From: Fragilaria crotonensis
Lineage: Eukaryota; Bacillariophyta; Fragilariophyceae; Fragilariales; Fragilariaceae
Assembly (NCBI GenBank): GCA_022925895.1
Contig: JAKSYS010000013.1
Span: 62,001 to 126,000, forward strand
Direction of reading: 5' to 3'
Length of the DNA: 64,000 nt
In this document: positions 22,082 through 35,300 of the stretch, in pieces
How the letters are laid out: the number at the start of each line of letters is the position of its first letter
Position numbering within the stretch: the first letter of the stretch is position 1
Program-made: the position numbers and the translations under genes
The notes under the pieces: model-generated
Seen by the model: the letters and a program-made list of their open reading frames with translations, nothing else
Told to the model about the DNA's origin: nothing
The model's database searches: none

Positions 22082-25000
22082 CTAATGTGACACAATAGCA
22101 ATCTTGTTGATTTCTTCTTGCAGCGCTTCAACTTTGCTGTAAGCGTTCCACTCGTGGTAAGAAGAACACGCGAGTCGAAGTTGTGACAGTGACGACGACA
22201 CGTCACCTCGTTCACCAAGATATCTGCCGTATCGTTCATGGGCCAACGACCTTTCAAGTAGGTTATTCGACGAATTTGCCAACGTAATCGCGATCCGGTA
22301 TTTTCGAACCGTCTTCACGTGTCGGCGCGATGATAGGGACGATACCTCCGCTTGAAGCAGCGTCAGTTTGCCCAAGCAGTCGTCAGTTGCTACTGGGCAA
22401 ACACGATCAATCTGTTTCAAGCAGCGACGGGCTGCAATACGCAACCGTTGCTTTCTCATCCCTGTCGCCTTGAACAGTGCTACATTTGCAATTCCGACAA
22501 GCAAATAGAGCAGGGCGAGATCGTAGCCTTCGTACGGAAACTCCCGGAAAGCACGTCCCAACCGTACTGCGTCTTTGTATTCACAAAAGATTACAGCAAG
22601 CGTTATCTGATCCGCTTCGGCCCAATTCAGCTTGTTGTGATGTGGGACATTCTCCCACTCCGACGTGTCGCCAATTAAAACGCGTACCATCGAGAGCATA
22701 GGACTGATCATTTTGAGAATCGTAGAATTCTTGTACTTGTATTCCGAACGAGTTATGAAGCGTTGGCTTTCCTCCTTGAGCTGCTTCAAAGGCTTTCCTG
22801 ATTCAAACGAATAGAAGAGGTACATCGAGATATTGATCATTGCAACCTATTGGAGTGTAACAAACGGCGTCAGTCATCGTCTAAAAGAAAAGAACATGAA
22901 TTCGATTGCCTACATACCTCTATGTCACCGGTCTCCAATCCAACTCGGTAACCTCGCAGCAATGGATCAAAGGCCATTTGATTTGGTCTTGTCCAGCCGT
23001 GAATGAAACCGTAGAACGCGGCATGAACGCGTGGGATCAAGCCTTTGCTTGGAACCGATCCAATATCTTGAAACTGAGATTTCCCATTCTTGTACCTTCG
23101 GGGACATTCCATTTCTTGCTGACCAGCAACATTCCATACACACTAAACGCAACGCTTGAAACAGCGCACAACCCATGCTCGAGACTGAGCTGCACCATTC
23201 GCGTCGCCAGCAACGGGGCAAGCATCGGCTTATGAAAAAGGCGATAGTGAATAGTACGTTCATGATTTGCATTGAGGATACTGGTCGAATGTTTTTCATT
23301 GTCGGCAATCGAAGTAAAGCCTCGTCAGATTTTCCACTCAGCAAGTGTCTTGTTTTCATGAAGGCGTACATTATATGAACTTTGCTTGGATCTTCTGGAA
23401 AACTCTCACCAAGCTGATTCAGCAAATCTAGAGCTAGGACAATCGCTTCTGATGTGCGATTCATGGATCCGAGGGCGTACACTTTCGTCAAATTAGCTTG
23501 CAGTTTATCATCGAAGCTCCGACCACCCGTAAGTACCTCTGCAACCATCGATTCAACGTTTTCAAAGTCCCCACAAGCATACGCGATTTCAGCTGCCGCG
23601 TCGTGAATTGCAAGTGTCAAATCGTAGTCATCTCTCCAACTTCTCTTGTGCAGCAGGTTTACTGCGAAGGTTATACTTGTTCTGGCAGATTCGAAGCTGG
23701 ACAAATCGACAGCCTTGCGAGCTGCATCAAGGGCTAATTGCGCAAATCGGTTCCTCTCCTTGTCCTTGATGCAGCTAGCTCCCTTGATCACTTGTCCCAT
23801 CACCGTCAAGAGGTCATCCTTCAATTCCTTGCTGCTGATGTTTAAGATGAGCTTTCGACCGATTGATAAATGAAGATGTGCTTGCTCGTCTTTGCCACCA
23901 ACGACACGAAGAACCGCCTCTTGCATACTATTGTGAATAAAATGCCATTCTCGCACCGATCCAGAACTTTTCTCCGATGCGAGTAGTTTCGAGCCTTGGT
24001 TGCGATCCATCACTGCAAGGATGCCCGCTTGTTCGGCCATGTCGAGGTACGGCACTGCATTAGTTGACATTGCCGAAGATACGAGCTTGGAATTAAAGCG
24101 GAATCCAATACAGGCGGCGATTTTGAGGGCCTCTAGAGTAGGTTCAGACAAATCCTCCAGTCTCCTTGAAAAGTAATCACAAACAGTTGTACATCCGCCA
24201 CTGAGAGTCAATGCCGCATCTTCCTGCAAGGTCCACGATCCAACATCGGCATTGGAGGTAAGGATTGCTTTAGCGTACAAATCGTAGATTAACTTCTCCA
24301 CGTACAATGGATTACCCATTGTTTGTTGGTGGACCCAAGGACTGACAAGCTCAACGGATTGATTACCGGCTTGTAACAAATCGTCAACAATATAGCTTGT
24401 CGCTTCCTCGTTTAAATTTTGGAGGGAAATCTCAACAACGGCGTAGCCTTTGGCCTCCAAACCTTGGACTTCCCCGTACCACCAGCTCTCCTTGTCTTCA
24501 AGATCACCGTCATACGTGATGATGTAAAACGAACCATCACCTGGAGTACACATTGGGTCAAATAACCAGTCGAACGATGCTGAATCTGCCCAGTGAAAGT
24601 CGTCCATGACAAAAACCAGTGGAAAGTCCCAAGAGCATGATGCGTTCAATAGTGTTTCAAACGTGGTCCAATCAAAACGATATTTCTGATGTGCGTCGGC
24701 GGAAGCGCCATTGGTATCGAATAACAATTCGAGACGAGGATAGTATTTGACGAGCATTGCGATTTCAAAGGAATCAAAGAGCGTCCTGACTCGTCGTTTC
24801 CGCTCGGCAATCACCTTGTCACTTTGAGATAGAATGTCGTCCACCCACTGTCTGACGGCCGCAGAAAATCCTGAACCGATCTGTAGAACAGATTGACGAT
24901 CGCCAATCCAATGAATCATGCTTCCATTATCTATTAGAAGCTGTTCCTTGATGCTGTTTGCCAGTGCTGTCTTTCCAGATCCTGCACTTCCTTTAATGAT

Positions 25001-25312
25001 GGCAACCACGGGACGAGTTTGGGTTGTGCTTTGCGATGAGCGATACGCCTCGAGGAGCTGCTGTTGTTCCTTGTCTCGTCCGTACAGACGGGAACACCGT
25101 TTCAGCGGTTTCGTTCCATCATTCGCATGTTGTTGTGATCCATTTCTGTCGTTCATTGTCGTATTCAAATCCCTTGTCGTGTCCGTGTCCGTTGTTTCAT
25201 GGTTGACGTTTGACATATCAATTATATCACCGGTTCCCTCATCATCCACGTTATGGCTATTGTAAACCACCGAGGTATACCCTGCCTTGTTATCGTCCTC
25301 CGATAGTGTCAT
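22082..25312 (-). CDS. STAND/AAA_16 ATPase, array copy 1 (two frame breaks)
   Basis: The protein has a low-complexity N-terminus with DNKAGYTSVV, then CSRLYGRDKE, Walker A GSAGSGKTALANS, Walker B LVFVMDDFHWAD and GNPLYVEKL. This is the COG3899-type ATPase layout also found in soluble adenylyl cyclase and PknK-like proteins; no cyclase or kinase domain is visible. A long helical, TPR-like C-terminal half follows. Exon 1 ends at 22918 and exon 2 runs 22846–22082; the 71-bp intron has a GTATGT donor and the join reads GDIE-VAMINIS. Compared with copies 2 and 3, one A is missing at 23235–23239 and one C near 23038. Roughly 1,035 residues. Such ATPases usually act as signal-controlled switches; the ligand is unknown. 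Confidence 0.8.
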
Positions 25313-25775
25313 TGCGATTAATCAGCAGTGGCAAGGCTGTGCGTTGTTCATGGTATCGTGGTGTGTATGGCGGAATGATCCTCGGGCGTATGTTGGTGTT
25401 CATCATCTGCACATCAGCACTATGCCCATTATTCTGTCATGACACACGCACGCACGCTTCACATTCACACCCTCTGATGCTTGTACTGATTACTGCGTAC
25501 TGAGTACTAGAATGTACCGGAGTACTAGGTAATAGATGGATCGTAGAGCTCGTGTGAAAAAAAAGCATGTTTGGCAATCTTTCAGCGAATATAGCAGGAT
25601 TTTGTTATGTTTTTCCCGATATTTTGTTTCGAATGCCTTTTGGATGGAGCTCATAGCTTTCGCAGAGTCATCATACTGTACGTGTGGTCCTCTACAGATT
25701 TTTAGAAGTGGCATTTAACCGAAACATCAATGAAAAACTATGGATGCAGGATGCATGCCTATCATCAAAAATAGG
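25313..25775. other. Spacer between array units 1 and 2
   Basis: This is the 5' flank of STAND copy 1 and the junction to unit 2. There is no gene; a short ACGCACGCA stretch lies near 25445. Confidence 0.4.
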
Positions 25776-26162
25776 ATTGTTTGGCGCACTTGCACCCAAC
25801 ACTCAATTTAGTTATGGATATAGAAATCGGAGTTGGTGACACTCGACCGCCGAATGTGCTGGAGCATACGTTGTCTCTGCCCGTTGCATCGTCCAACGGA
25901 GTGGAAGTTGCTGCAAAGTTGTGGCAGGCTCACGGTCCATCGAACTCACGATTGGATGCATGGACATCTGTTTCCCAAGGTGCCCCAAGTGATCGATGCA
26001 CAGGTTCATGAAATGATGCAGCGTATAGATGAAAAGAAATATACACAGGAGTTGGATCAAGTTCATACATGCGTCTTTATTCAAGCCTTGGCCCCGGCGG
26101 TGGTTTGTATTCAAACAATGGTCAGCGTATTGTTTGTAGAGGAACACGGGTTACCAGGGTGA
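25776..26162 (+). pseudogene. 3' relic of the AAA+-like ATPase gene, unit 2
   Basis: The DNA aligns with the intact gene from about position 21281 onward: LHPTLNLVMDIEIGVGDTRP corresponds to LHPTSKLIMDIDFGDGDTRP, and further on SFPKVPQVIDA and ALAPAVV match. The P-loop half is absent. Several frames are needed to follow the similarity, so it is a host-gene fragment. It ends 33 bp before the stop of the convergent STAND copy 2, mirroring unit 1. Confidence 0.8.
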
Positions 26163-26194
26163 AAGAGAACGGAGATCTGCACACTCCAGTACAA

Positions 26195-29100
26195 CTAACA
26201 GGTCAACGACTGCGTCACCATGGCCATCTTGGTGATTTCTTCTTGTAGCAGGTCAACTTTGCGGTATGCGTTCCACTCGTGGTAAGAAGAACACGCGAGC
26301 TGAAGCTGCGACAGAGAAGACGACACGTCGCCCCGATCAGCAAGATATCTGCCATATCGTTCATGGGCCACAGCCTTTTCGAATAGGTTATTCGCCGAAT
26401 TCGCCAGAGCAATCGCAATCAGGTATTTCTGAACCGTCTTCGCATGGCGGCGTGGAGACAGGGACGAAATCTCGGCTTGAAGCAACTTAAGTTTGCCCAG
26501 GCCGTATTCAGTTGCTGCTGGGCGTACACGATCAATCCTTTTCAAGCAGCGACGGGCTGCAATACGAAGCCGTGCCTTTCTCCTCCCTGTCGCCTTGAGC
26601 AGTGCTACATTTGCAATTCCAACAAACATATAGAGAAGAGCGAGATCGTAGCCTTCGTAAGGATATTCCTGGAAGATACATCCTAACTCCACAGCTTGTT
26701 TGTAGTCACAGAAGATGACAGCAAGGGTAATCGTCTGTGCTTCGGCCCAGTTTAACTTGTTGTGATTTGGCCCATGCTCCCGCTCCGATTCAACCCCGAT
26801 CAATGCGCGCACCGTCGAGAGCAGTGGGCTGATCTGCATTATCGTAGAGTTTTTGTGTTTGCTTGCCACACGGGCAAAATACCGCTGATTTTCCTCCTCG
26901 AGTTGCTTCAGAGGCATCCCCGATTCAAACGAAAAGAAAAGGTATATCGTGATATTTATCATTGCAAACTGACGAATTTTGACCGGAAGTGTCAGGCATG
27001 TTTTAGAAACATGAAAGTAAACAGCATACCCTTCGTACCTCGATGTCGCCTGTCTCCAATCCAACTCTGTAACCTCGCAGCAATGGCTCAAACACCAATT
27101 GATGAGGTCTTGTCATTCCGTAAATGAAACCGTAGAACGCAGCATGAACGCGTGGGATCCAAGCCTTTGCTTGGAACCGATCCAATATCTTGAAACTGAG
27201 TTCTCCCATTCTTGTTCCTTCGTGGACAAACGATTTCTTGCTGGCCAGCAACATTCCATACACACTGAACGCCACGCTTGAGACAGCGCACAGTCCGTGT
27301 TCAAGACTGAGCTGTACCATTCGCATCGCCAGCAACGGAGCAAGCATCGGCTTATGAAAAAAGGCGCCAGTAAAAACTATGTTCATGATTTGCATCGCTG
27401 ACACAGCTCGACTGTTCGTCATCGTCCGCAATCGAAGTAAAGCCTCATCAGACTTTCCATTCAACAAGTGCCTCGTTTTAACAACGGAATAAAATACATG
27501 AATCTTCCTGGGATTCGCTGGGAAACTCTCACCAAGCTGTTTCAGCAAATCTAAGCCAAGCACAATAGCTTCCGGGGTGCGATTCATGGATCCAAGTGCA
27601 TAGACTTTCGTCAAATTAGCTTGCAGCTTATCATCGAAGCTCCGTCCACCCTTGAGTACCTCTGCAACCATGTACTCAACGTTCTCAAAGTCCCCACAAG
27701 CGTAGGCGATTTCAGCTGCCGCGTCGTGTATTGCAAGCGTCAAATCGTAGTCGTCTCTCCAACTTCTCTTATCCAGCAGGCTTACCGCGAAGCCTATACT
27801 AGTCTTGGCAGACTCGAAGCTGGACAAATCGACAGCCTTGCGCGCAGCATCGAGGGCTAATTGTGCAAATCGGTTCCTCTCCTTGTCCTTGATACAGCTA
27901 CTTCCCTTGATCACTTGTCCCATCACTGTCAAGAGGTCATCCTTCAATTCCTCGCTGCTCAGGTTAAGGATCAGCTTTCGACCGATTGATAAATGGAGAT
28001 TTGCTTGCTCTTCTTGGCCACCAACGACACGGAGCATCGCCTCATGCATACTATTATGCACAAATTGCCAGGCCCCTACTGATCCAGAGCCCGACTCCGA
28101 CGTTGCTGATTGAGAGCCCTTGTACAGATCATGTACTGTCAGTATGCCTGCTTGTTCGGCCATTCTGAGGTATGGTACAGCAGAACCTGACATTGCTGAC
28201 GATACAAGCTTTGTATCGAAACGCAATCCCAGACATGCGGCAACTTTGAGCACTTCCAGAGTTGGTTTGGGCACCTCACTGAGTCTCCTTGCCAAGTATT
28301 CACAAACAGTTGTGCACCCTCCACAGTGATCCAGAGCTGCATCTTCCTGCAAGGTCCAAGGTCCACCACTGGTATCGGGAGTGAGCATTTCCCTTGAGCA
28401 CAAATCATTGACTAACTCCTCCACATACAATGGATTACCCAGTGTTTGTTGGTGCACCCAACGACTGACATGCTCAATGGCTTCGGAAGTCGTGTCTAGT
28501 ACATTGCCAACAATAGAGGTTGTTGCTTCCAGGTCCGAATGATGTAGGATAATCTCAACAATATCAAATTCGTTGGGCGACAAGCCATACAGTTCTCGAT
28601 ACCACCAGCTATCCTTGTCTTCAAAATCAATATTATAAGAAAAGATGAAAAATGATCCCTTTCCTGTAATGTTCATTTGGTCGAATAACCAACGGAAGGA
28701 TGTCATTTCTGCCCAGTGAAAGTCATCCATGACAAACACCATGGGAAAGTCCAAAGAGCAGGATGCACGCAGAAACGTTTGGAACGTGGTCCAGTCATAA
28801 CGATATTCATGCTGTAGGTTCATCGCGTAGTCCTTGGGTTCGAACAAACCTTTGAGACCAGGAAAATGTTTGATGAGCATGGCAAGTTCAAAGGGATCAA
28901 AAGGCTTTCTGATTCTCAATTTCCAAGCCTCAAGATCCTTGTCGTTTAATGATAGCATGTCGTCCACCCACTGTCTGATGGCCACCGAGAATCCTGAACC
29001 AATCCGAAGTACCGATTGTCGATCACAAATCCAAGGAATCATACTCCCATTCTCCATGCGGAGGTGATCCTTGAGGCTGTTGGCTAGTGCTGTCTTTCCA

Positions 29101-29555
29101 GATCCGGCACTTCCCTTGATGACGGCAACAATAGACCTAGATTCAGTCGTACGTTGCGATGCACGATACGCCTCGAGCAGCAGCTGTTGTTCCTTGTCGC
29201 GTCCGTAGAGACGGGAACATCGTTTCATCGGTTGTGCAGTATTTGAATTGGTGTTTGAAATGGTATTGTCAACTGCTTCTGCACGTTGTTCCTTGCCTTG
29301 TCCTTCATTCCGCTTGATCGGTAAACCAATTCGCACTACCTTGTTCTCATTGCCGTCCCTGTTCACCGAGTAAGTGCTACCATTGTTCGATAAATTGTGT
29401 AAACTCGAATCGATGATACCGGCACTGTCGCTATTCTGTTGATCCTGATTTTGATCTTGATCCTGGACTTGATCGTGATTTGCTGTATCTGTCGCTGCAC
29501 ATGCACCAAGAACAACCGATGTATATGAAGGCTTGTTTTCGTCGTCCGATATCAT
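26195..29555 (-). CDS. STAND/AAA_16 ATPase, array copy 2 (intact)
   Basis: This is the cleanest copy. Exon 1 (29555–27039) is a single open frame and exon 2 is 26968–26195; the 70-bp intron has a GTACGA donor and CAG acceptor, and the join reads GDIE-FAMINIT. The N-terminus contains a QDQDQNQDQQ-type tract. CSRLYGRDKE is followed by Walker A (about residues 148–155) and Walker B PMVFVMDDFHWAE (about 271–282). GNPLYVEEL and a long helical repeat region follow. Total about 1,095 residues. No domain for cyclase, kinase or DNA binding is seen. It is closer to copy 3 than to copy 1 in both protein and 5' flank. Its intactness suggests the family is still in use. Confidence 0.85.
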
Positions 29556-29959
29556 TTTATTATCGTATCACGAACAGTCAACAGTCAATAAGGGTAGATG
29601 CAGCAAACAAGGACTACTCCAGCACTACCAGGTATAGGTACTACGCATCAACTTATGGCGTTTGCACCATGAACGATGAACGTGGAACCATGAACCACGA
29701 ATAAATGAAGATCAACGAAGAGGTGAGAAGCCAACATACTCGTAGTGCAGGCGTAGCCTTGTACTCGAGGTGCCGCTCCAGTATTCTCAGATATTCTCGG
29801 ACTGATGCGACCATATAAGTACGACGTACCGGTACTCCGATGATAGCAGTATGCGCCCTTTCGATCTTTCGCTAGAGACCCCACCCCCGGTAAAGTGGAC
29901 GTACTGCGTAGCATGTATCTTGTGTATCATACTCAGTACTACTGTACTGTAAATAGTTT
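29556..29959. other. 5' flank of STAND copy 2, shared with copy 3
   Basis: About 170 bp upstream of the start resemble the flank of copy 3 (near 35730–35910). Shared words include GATGCAGCAAACAAGGAC and CCAGCACTACCAG. The duplicated unit therefore included the promoter. No gene lies here. Confidence 0.6.
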
Positions 29960-30367
29960 ATGACATGCGCCATAGAAATTAGACCTCATGCTTTGTTCTT
30001 CTTAACGGAGTTTTGTACCAGGAGGTTCCGGAATATCTTCTTGTCGACGCTTATGTCGACCGACATGAAAATAAGTGAAAACGGTTACGACGAGTTTAGT
30101 GATTTCCAACGGAATTTCGCATTTGACATACAGTACAAACTAAATTTTTTTTATTCAATATGGTACACCTATCTAAATTCGTCGTATGCATGGAATAGTA
30201 GAAATGTACGTACGACAAATTCGGCTCGAAAAAAAATGAAAGAAGGCTTGGAAAAATGCACTGGTATCGACTGGTATGACAATCCGATGAATGAATTCTT
30301 CACGTTTGATTCTTATATGGAATTACTTGAGATACTCCGTCGCATTCGAATGGAATCTTCTCATTAG
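29960..30367 (+). CDS. Orphan open frame, 135 codons
   Basis: The frame lies in unusually A/T-rich DNA between array units 2 and 3. It encodes a basic/aromatic protein with TGIDWYDNPMNEFF near the C-terminus and a Lys-rich helix before it. No domain, signal peptide or membrane segment is recognised. It lacks a counterpart between units 1 and 2. It might be an exon of a transferred or mobile gene, or chance. Confidence 0.3.
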   Translation: MTCAIEIRPHALFFLTEFCTRRFRNIFLSTLMSTDMKISENGYDEFSDFQRNFAFDIQYKLNFFYSIWYTYLNSSYAWNSRNVRTTNSARKKMKEGLEKCTGIDWYDNPMNEFFTFDSYMELLEILRRIRMESSH

Positions 30368-30379
30368 GAATCGTCAAGA

Positions 30380-30620
30380 TACATATGTTTTCGAGCTGTT
30401 TCTTAAATTTTCTTAAGTTTTCTCAAACTTTCTTAAGAAACTTTAAGAAGATTTGAGTTGCTTATAAAATCTCAAATAATCTACGTGAACCTGGTAATAA
30501 AATCGTGCCTTCTTAAATTTTCTTAAATAATCTCAAACTTTCTCAATCGGACGTGAGAAAAAAGAAGTTGCTCATATTTTCTTAAACTTTCTCATTCTTT
30601 CTCAACTTTACTTAATGCAA
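30380..30620. repeat. Degenerate TTTCTTAAA/TTTCTCAAA array
   Basis: About twenty imperfect units on a TTTCTTAAATTTTCTTAAG theme, with some in inverse orientation, fill this A/T-rich stretch just after the orphan open frame. Unit length is irregular, so this is not a simple microsatellite. Confidence 0.7.
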
Positions 30621-31867
30621 GATTCCTATCTGTAACTCTTGTTCGAAAACAATTTGTCTGAACGATAGTCTGCCAACGAGGACAAAATGAATTTACCGTA
30701 TTGTAGAACAAGCTCGTGTGTAGGAATGTTCAGTTGACATTGGGATGACACAAATAGTTAATAGACAAACATATTATACATAGTCATTCAGGATTTATAC
30801 ATAGAAGTCTCTGTGGTGCGTCACGTTTTGACATGAGATCTGGTCGTAAATTACAGAATTTCGTGGTTGAGACATTTCCAACAAATTCTACCAATCCTGT
30901 ACGGAGTACGATACACTATGCATGTAGCAGGAATTCCGGAACCTCCAGGTACATGTACATGTAATTGTACTTGCTGTGCATATCCACGCATCCCCTGCTC
31001 AGTATGTCATACCAGTACAAGTACGACGAGCGACGAGCCTGACAGTAACACATAAAAAAAGTGTATGACATCATAATATATATAATGAACGCGCACGCCC
31101 AAGAAGATCCAGCCAAGATGAACGCAAGATCCTGGACAATATCAATCTATCGTCGCCAGCAAGGTACACCAATGTTGGCAAGGGCATTTGGTCATGAACT
31201 ACTGCTCTTTATTTTTTTTTGCTGTCTTTTCAAAATAGTGGAAGGGAGGTGGAGGACATGACTAAAATGATAATGGCGATCGTTTTCTACTGTTGCAGGG
31301 AAAATGATGGCAGTTCTTGTTTGACCTACAAACCTTCTTGGGAGACCTCTTGATGCCTTTGATGCCATTGATGCCATTGGTGGCATACTCTCTAATGTCA
31401 GCAACCAGAAAAGAAAGGTTGCTGTCACCAAGGCTTGCACGACGCAGTGCCAAATCAAACCTACTACTAAGTCGTCCTAGTATTCTAGGCTCGTTCTCTA
31501 TAGGACAACGAGCAGTCACTACTGGCACAATTGTCCTTGGGCACAGCTTCTGTGGAGGAAGATATGCTTGTTTGTAAGTACCAACTAAAACACAAACAAA
31601 GGAAGATGTAATTATCATGGCCACAGTTTATGCATCTACTCGGAGTAGTCACTACAGTAGCTAGCTAACATACTAGGTAGTGCAAGCAGGAACACTCCAG
31701 TGTCTAAACTGCAAGCTGCTACGAGCATTTGCTGTCCTTGAATGGAACCATAAACAGCAATATATAGTGGTGGGAGTATTCGCAAGCAAAAGATGGCTGG
31801 TGATTTTGTTCAACGTAATGCCAACCCATTTTTTGTCACCTCATTTCTACTGGGTACTGTGGTGATG
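30621..31867. other. Spacer before array unit 3
   Basis: No gene is recognised. A 120-codon minus-strand frame at 31262–31624 includes a short GATGCCATT-type tandem (near 31352–31382) and has no known domain. Confidence 0.4.
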
Positions 31868-32300
31868 TGAAGGATTTCGCACCATGGAGATGCAACAATG
31901 CCGTGTTAATCCACCAAACAGGCAAATTCATTGTGGATATCGGCATTGGAGTTGGCGACACTCGACCGCCGCCAGAGCACATTCACATGCTTGCTTTCTT
32001 GGCCTCGACCCTCTTGAAACGCGAATGTAGCACAACCACAATCGTCATCTAGGAGAGTAGATATCGTTGCATAGTTGAGGCAGGCTCTTCGAACTCACGA
32101 TTGGATTCATGCGTACATCATTTCCCAAGATACCCCGAGTGTTCGATGCAAGGGCAGTCGAAGTGATTCCACGTATTGATCAAAAGAGGCATGCGGAGGA
32201 GCTGCATCAAGTTCTCGAATGTTTCGGTACCAAAGCCTCAGGCCCGCCGTGGTTGTTTCCAACAAAGGCCAGCTCATTGTTTGTGGCGAAGATTGGATAA
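31868..32300 (+). pseudogene. 3' relic of the AAA+-like ATPase gene, unit 3
   Basis: Similarity to the intact gene starts at about parent position 21237 (GAAGGATTTCGCAC). It continues through FIVDIGIGVGDTRP, HMLAFLASTLLK and FPKIPRVFDARAVEV. As in unit 2 the P-loop part is missing and more than one frame is needed. It ends 42 bp before the stop of STAND copy 3. Confidence 0.8.
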
Positions 32301-32342
32301 ACCAGAGTCGAAGCGAATGGCGAGCTGCAAACTCTAGTACAA

Positions 32343-35300
32343 CTAACAGTTCACTGACTGCGTCACCGTGGCCATCTTGGTGATTTCTTCTTGTAGGAGG
32401 TCAACTTTGCGGTAAGCGTTCCACTCCTGGTAAGAAGAACACGCAAGTCGAAGCTGCGACAGAGAAGACGACATGTCGCCGCAATCAGCAAGATATCTGC
32501 CGTATCGTTCGTGGGCTACAGCCTTTTCAAACAGGTTTTCCCCGGCGGTTGCCAAAGCAATCGCAATCAGGTATTTTCGAACCGTCTTCGCATGGTGCCG
32601 TGGAGATAGGGACGAAATCTCGGCTTGAAGCAACTTAAGTTTACCAAGACCATAGTCAGTTGCAACGGGACGTGCACGATCAATCTTTTTCGAGCAGCGA
32701 CGGGCTGCGATACGCAGCCGCGCCATTTTCATCCCCGTCGCCTTAAACAGCGCAACATTCGCAATTCCAACAAACATATAGAGAAGAGCGACGTCGTATC
32801 CTTCGTAAGGATATCCCTGGAAAATACGTCCTAACTCCACAGCTTGTTTGTAGTCACAGAAGATGACAGCAATGGTAATCTTTTGTACGTCAGCCCAATT
32901 CAACTTATTGTGAATTGGTCGGTGCTCCAGATCCGACTCGGTCCCAATCAATACGCGCATCGTCGAAAGCAGTGGGCTGATCAACATCAACGTAGAAGTT
33001 TTGTGTTTGTTTGCAACACGAGAAAAGTACAGCTGGTTTTCCTCTTCAAGTTGCTTCAGAGGCTTCCCCGATTCAAACGAAAAGAAGAGATATATCGAGA
33101 CATTGATCATCGCAAACTGATGAATTTTAACGTGGAATGTGAGCCTTGTTGAAGAAACCCGATAAACAACAGCATACCCTTCGTACCTCGATGTCGCCTG
33201 TCTCCAATCCAACTCTGTATCCTCTGAGCAATGGCTCACAAGCCAATAGATGAGGTCTTGTCCAGCCATGAATGAAACCGTAGAACGCAGCATGAACGCG
33301 TGGGATCCAAGCCTTTGCTTGGAACCGATCCAATATCTTGAAACTGAGTTCGCCCATTCTTGTTCCTTCATGGACAAACGATTTCTTGCAGACCAACAAC
33401 ATTCCATACACACTGAACGCCACGCTTGACACAGCGCACAGCCCGTGTTCGAGACTGAGCTGCACCATTCGCATCGCCAGCAATGGAGCAAGCAGCGGCT
33501 TATGAAAAAAGGCGCCAGGAAAAACTATGTTCATGATTTGCATCGCTGACACAGCTCGACTGTTCGTCATCGTCCGCAATCGAAGCAAAGCCTCATCAGA
33601 TTTTCCATTCAACAAACGTCTCGTTTTAATAACGGAATAAACAAGATGACCCATCCTCGGATTCGCTGGGAAACTCTCACCAAGCTGTTTCAGCAAATCT
33701 AAGCCCAGCACAATAGCTTCCGGGGGTGCGATTCGTGGATCCAAGTGCATAGACTTTCGTCAAATTAGCTTGCAGTTTATCATCGAAGCTCCGTCCACCC
33801 TTGAGTACCTCTGCAACCATGTACTCAACGTTCTCAAAGTCGCCACAAGCATACGCGATTTCAGCTGCAGCGTCGTGTATTGCAAGTGTCAAATCGTAGT
33901 CGTCCCTCCAACTTCTCTTGTCCAGCAGGCTTACCGCGAAGCTTATACTAGTCTTGGCAGACTCGAAACTTGACCAATCGACAGCCTTGCGAGCAGCATC
34001 GAGGGCTAACTGCGCAAATCGGTTCCTCTCCCTGTCCTTGATGCAGCTACTTCCCTTGATCACTTGCCCCATCACCGCCAAGAGGTCAGCTTTCAATTCC
34101 TCGCTGCTTAGGTTTAAAATTAACTTCCGACCGATTGATAAATGGAGATGTGCTTGCTCTTCTTGGCCACCAACGACACAAAGAATCGCCTCTTGCATGC
34201 TGTTGTGAACAAATTGCCATGCACGCATTGATCCAGAGCCGGACTCCGACGTTGCTGATTGAGAGCCCTCGTATAGATCACGTAAGGTTAGAATGCCAGC
34301 TTGTTCGGCCATGCTGAGGTATGGTACAGCGTAACCTGACATTGCCGATGATACAAGCTTGGTATCGAAGCGCAATCCCAAACAAGCGGCAACTTTGAGT
34401 ACTTCTAGAGTTGTTTTCGGCACTTCGCTGATTCTTCTTGTCAAATATTCACACACAGTTGTGCACCCTCCACAGTGATCCAGAGCTGCATCTTCTTGAA
34501 ACTTCCACGGTCCACCACTGGTATCGGGAGTGAGCATTTCCCCTAGCACACAATTCGTTGATTAACTCCTCTACATACAATGGATTGCCCAGTGTTTGTT
34601 GGTGCACCCAACGACTGACGTGCTCAATGGATTCGGAAGTCGTGTCTAGTACGTTGCCAACAATAGAGGTTGTTGCTTCCAGGTCTGAATGATGTAGAGT
34701 AATCTCAACAATATCAAATTCGTTGGGCGACAAGCCATAAAGTTCTCGATACCAACAGCTGTCCTTGTCTTCAAAATCAATGTTATACGTAAAGATGAAA
34801 AATGATCCCTGTCCTGTAGTGTTCATTTGTTCGAATAACCAACGGAAGGATGTCATTTCTGCCCAGTGAAAGTCATCCATGACAAACACCATGGGAAAGT
34901 CCAAGGAGCAGGATGCACGCAAAAACGTTTCGAACGTGGTCCAATCATAACGATATTCCTGCTGTAGGTCCATCGCGTAGTCCTGGGGTTCCAATAACGC
35001 TTTGAGAGCAGGAAAATATTTGACGAGCGCAGCTAGTTCAAAGGGATCAAATGATTTCTTGATTCTCAGTTTCCAGGCCTCAATATCCTTGTTGCTTAAT
35101 GATAGCATGTCGTCCGCCCACTTTCGGACGGCTACAGATAAACCTGAACCGATCTGAAGGACAGATTGTCGATCACAAATCCAAGGAATCATGCTCCCAT
35201 TCTCCATGCGGAGGTGTTCCTTGAGGCTGTTGGCTAGTGCTGTCTTTCCAGATCCAGCACTTCCCTTGATGACGGCAACCGTAAATCTAGATTGAGCCGT

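Noticed and set aside
32343-33491. Single 382-codon frame across the intron of STAND copy 3
   Set aside because: Its first part reads exon 1 in the wrong frame and passes the intron by chance; the spliced model matches copies 1 and 2.
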